Shown piece after piece: positions 62,177-64,000 of a stretch of DNA of 64,000 bases; the stretch's first letter is position 1, and every line of letters begins with the position of its first letter. Both the position numbers and the translations under genes were made by a program. Where the stretch lies: the NCBI RefSeq assembly GCF_014652135.1, contig NZ_BMYF01000013.1:62001-126000 (forward strand), given 5' to 3'. The stretch is from Mongoliitalea lutea (GTDB taxonomy: Bacteria > Bacteroidota > Bacteroidia > Cytophagales > Cyclobacteriaceae). Below the pieces are notes generated by a model, which had not been told where the DNA came from, did not search any database, and saw only the letters and a program-made list of their open reading frames with translations.

Positions 62177-62638
62177 ATGGCCAAAAAATCTTCAAAAGTT
62201 AGCGAGCCTGCAATAGCTTCTTATGGCAAAGCGGTGTTCTCGATTGACTCCATTCTTAATATGGACAGTGGCTTTTTTGATGAGCCATTGACTCGGGTTG
62301 ACACTTTTAGAGATGGACTCCGCAAGGAATCTTTCGAAAGTCTCAAAGCGATAGCAGGATTAGATTACAATACCTTGGCAGGGGCATTGGGCATTTCTGC
62401 CAAGACCATACAGCGCAAAGAAGTATTTGACACCATCCAATCAGAAAAGATGTTTGAGTTGGCTGAGCTATATGCTATGGGCATCTCTTATTTTGGCTTA
62501 GAAGGTTTCCGTAGATGGATGGAGCGCCCACTTTTTTCTATTGGTAATCGCAAGCCATTGGATTTGATAGATGTATCCGAGGGCTTGGACATCTTAAAGT
62601 CTGAGATCATGCGCTTGCAGCATGGTATTGCTGTATAA
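62177..62638 (+). CDS. Xre/MbcA/ParS-type antitoxin
   Basis: The ATG at 62177 gives 153 residues (MAKKSSKVSEPAIASYGKAV); an upstream ATG at 62123 lies inside the inverted repeat and is less likely. A helix-turn-helix (LDYNTLAGALGISAKTIQRK) precedes the toxin-binding C-terminal domain (ELYAMGISYFGLEGFRRWMERP, ending in HGIAV). These antitoxins cap the active site of RES toxins and repress the operon. The RES gene begins 4 bases after the stop. Confidence 0.88.
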   Translation: MAKKSSKVSEPAIASYGKAVFSIDSILNMDSGFFDEPLTRVDTFRDGLRKESFESLKAIAGLDYNTLAGALGISAKTIQRKEVFDTIQSEKMFELAELYAMGISYFGLEGFRRWMERPLFSIGNRKPLDLIDVSEGLDILKSEIMRLQHGIAV

Positions 62639-62642
62639 GTTG

Positions 62643-63098
62643 ATGAAAGCTTATAGAATTGCGCTGACAACTTATGCTGATACGAGTGGTGAAGGCGCCA
62701 AACGCTATGGAGGCAGATGGAATTTACCCGGTACTCCTGCCCTGTATGCAGGTGCTAGCCTTTCCGTAGCATTAGTGGAAAGACTGACCATTGATCCGGA
62801 GCTTTTCTCTTCGGAACGACACATCCTTTACACAATCATCGAATTTGATTTACCGAGCGAACACATTTACATACCAAACATTGACGAATTACCTATCGGT
62901 TGGAATAGCCTCCCGGCAACTCAGGTATCGATGAATTTTGGCAATAAACTTTTGATGGAAGGGAGATTGGGCTTTGCTGTTCCTTCCATTGTAGACCCCA
63001 CTTCCCTTAATCTTGTCATTAACCCACTAGCTGAGTTATTTCCTTCCCTAGCAATCAAATTGTATCCACTCAATTTGGATAGGCGAATTATTCGGTAA
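62643..63098 (+). CDS. RES-domain NAD+ phosphorylase toxin
   Basis: The ATG at 62643 gives 151 residues beginning MKAYRIALTTYADTSGEGAK; an ATG seven codons upstream overlaps the antitoxin and is less likely. The RES motif R-Y-G-G-R-W-N at residues 21-28, the ALVERLTI region and the QVSMNFGNKLL segment are typical. Toxins of this family break down NAD+ and stop growth when not bound by the antitoxin. With the upstream gene this is a complete type II pair. Confidence 0.88.
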   Translation: MKAYRIALTTYADTSGEGAKRYGGRWNLPGTPALYAGASLSVALVERLTIDPELFSSERHILYTIIEFDLPSEHIYIPNIDELPIGWNSLPATQVSMNFGNKLLMEGRLGFAVPSIVDPTSLNLVINPLAELFPSLAIKLYPLNLDRRIIR

Positions 63099-63112
63099 CA
63101 TAAGTAAGCCCC

Positions 63113-64000
63113 TCACTTTACATTCCGTAGCATTCTAGATTGTTGCTCTCCCTTAAAAAGCTCTCCATCCACTTTGAGTTTGGTCACGAAGAAAACATCC
63201 CGAGTGGCTTCCTTCATATTTTCATCCATAAAACGGACCTTTTGCTTACCCGAAAGCAGAAAGAAATCATCGTACCAATAACGGAGCTCTAAGGACTCTT
63301 CTTTTGTTTCCCGAATCCGGGCATTTTCATCCATCAGTTGAATCTCAAACTCCTCATTCAAAAAAATCATTTCTCCATTTTTCAAGTATGTTGCTATAAT
63401 TTTCACCCCATTCAGGTGAAGAAAATGTAATTTATTTCCGTCGAAGTGTACCTCTCCATATTTACCGGGAATCACGCGGGTATGATTAAACAAATTGATC
63501 GCATTATCCCATAATACTCTACCATCCCGATGAATATAGATCATGTAAGCTGCATGATACCTGTATTCGGTAGGAGTCATTGCATTCATCGTGCGGAAGC
63601 CTGGATTCCGCACACCCCAAGGCCCTCCCATGAAATTCGGATCATAAAACATCCGTTGATTTGCATTCACTTGGGGAGAATACATCCCATCACGTGCTGC
63701 ATACCGAGGGTTATTGATGGTAAGGTTTTCGGTATATATCAAAAAACCCTCAGGTGTTGGAATAATCTCCCGAAGCGTAAAAACAGGACGAATGGTAGGT
63801 ATTTTCCCTTTTTCAATGATTTTTTCAATCGCTCTGATCTTTTTTAACTCTTGCTTTTCGGTGAGATATGCATAATAATTGGGGAAGTCCTCCATGGTAT
63901 ACTTTTTCATTTCATACTCCCCAAATTGATTGATTTCAGAGATGTACAAGCCTCGGTAAGCTTCTCTCCTTCGTAGGCCAAAAGTTCCCAGCATGTGCTG
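63113..64000 (-). CDS. Hypothetical protein, 5' end outside the window
   Basis: The frame is open to the right edge of the window. An ATG at 63994 exists, but the sequence there does not look like a protein start. The visible 295 residues contain no signal peptide and many aromatic and charged residues; GEVHFDGNKLHFLHLNGVKI and RYAARDGMYSPQVNANQRMF are its most distinct stretches. No family was recognised. It converges with the RES gene, 14 bases apart. Confidence 0.55.
   Translation of the reverse strand, partial: QHMLGTFGLRRREAYRGLYISEINQFGEYEMKKYTMEDFPNYYAYLTEKQELKKIRAIEKIIEKGKIPTIRPVFTLREIIPTPEGFLIYTENLTINNPRYAARDGMYSPQVNANQRMFYDPNFMGGPWGVRNPGFRTMNAMTPTEYRYHAAYMIYIHRDGRVLWDNAINLFNHTRVIPGKYGEVHFDGNKLHFLHLNGVKIIATYLKNGEMIFLNEEFEIQLMDENARIRETKEESLELRYWYDDFFLLSGKQKVRFMDENMKEATRDVFFVTKLKVDGELFKGEQQSRMLRNVK

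Overview
The window looks like the chromosome of a member of the Bacteroidota, most likely order Cytophagales and possibly family Cyclobacteriaceae (inference from gene content; no database was searched). Supporting signs are promoters of the Bacteroidota type (TTTG, a spacer of about 18-20 bases, then TAnnTTTG) at rplM, rpsT and a BlaI-type regulator gene, outer-membrane and lipoprotein families typical of the phylum (DUF3078, DUF481-like, head-GIN), the gene order pheT / coiled-coil gene / zapA / rny, and an rplM-rpsI-rpsB-tsf operon.

Layout. 1-2.1 kb: the end of a head-GIN adhesin gene, an NTF2-like secreted protein and a di-heme cytochrome c peroxidase. 2.2-7.2 kb: the threonine operon thrA-thrB-thrC, preceded by a threonine-rich leader peptide and a hairpin that look like an attenuator. 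7.4-14.4 kb: YpdA-type reductase, NRDE protein, a BlaI/M56 regulator-protease pair with twin operators, a PQQ-type sugar dehydrogenase lipoprotein and a TIM-barrel sugar isomerase-like protein. 14.4-16.9 kb: two arrays of a 155-bp repeat bracketing a HipA-family kinase / DUF3037 gene pair. 17-20.4 kb: an RluA-type pseudouridine synthase and the ribosomal protein / EF-Ts operon. 20.4-24.6 kb: palindromic repeats, a broken outer-membrane protein gene, a HigBA toxin-antitoxin pair and an Xaa-Pro aminopeptidase.

24.6-33.6 kb is housekeeping: M16 protease, O-methyltransferase, LysM lytic transglycosylase, DUF3078 porin-like protein, dnaX (apparently split into gamma and tau by an A10 slippery run), an outer-membrane barrel, an MtfA-like peptidase and purine nucleoside phosphorylase. 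33.9-39.8 kb is a three-gene module of heme-motif proteins (PSCyt1-DUF1549-DUF1553, DUF1501, and a membrane/cytochrome/LRR chimera). 40.1-42.4 kb is a decayed zone with a deleted IS1182-like element and a broken tRNA. 42.5-46.9 kb holds sbcDC. 46.9-55.2 kb carries accessory and secreted enzymes (glycosyltransferase, Uma2, amidohydrolase, TspO-like protein, esterase, truncated hemoglobin, phosphodiesterase, zinc phospholipase-like protein). 55.5-62 kb: rpsT, radC, DUF1684, pheT, coiled-coil gene, zapA, rny. 62.1-64 kb: an Xre/RES toxin-antitoxin pair and an unknown protein cut by the window edge.

The most notable points are the probable dnaX slippage site, the threonine leader peptide, the paired 155-bp repeat arrays around the HipA/DUF3037 genes, the double BlaI operator that wraps a promoter, and several small genes or broken genes easily missed by automatic annotation.
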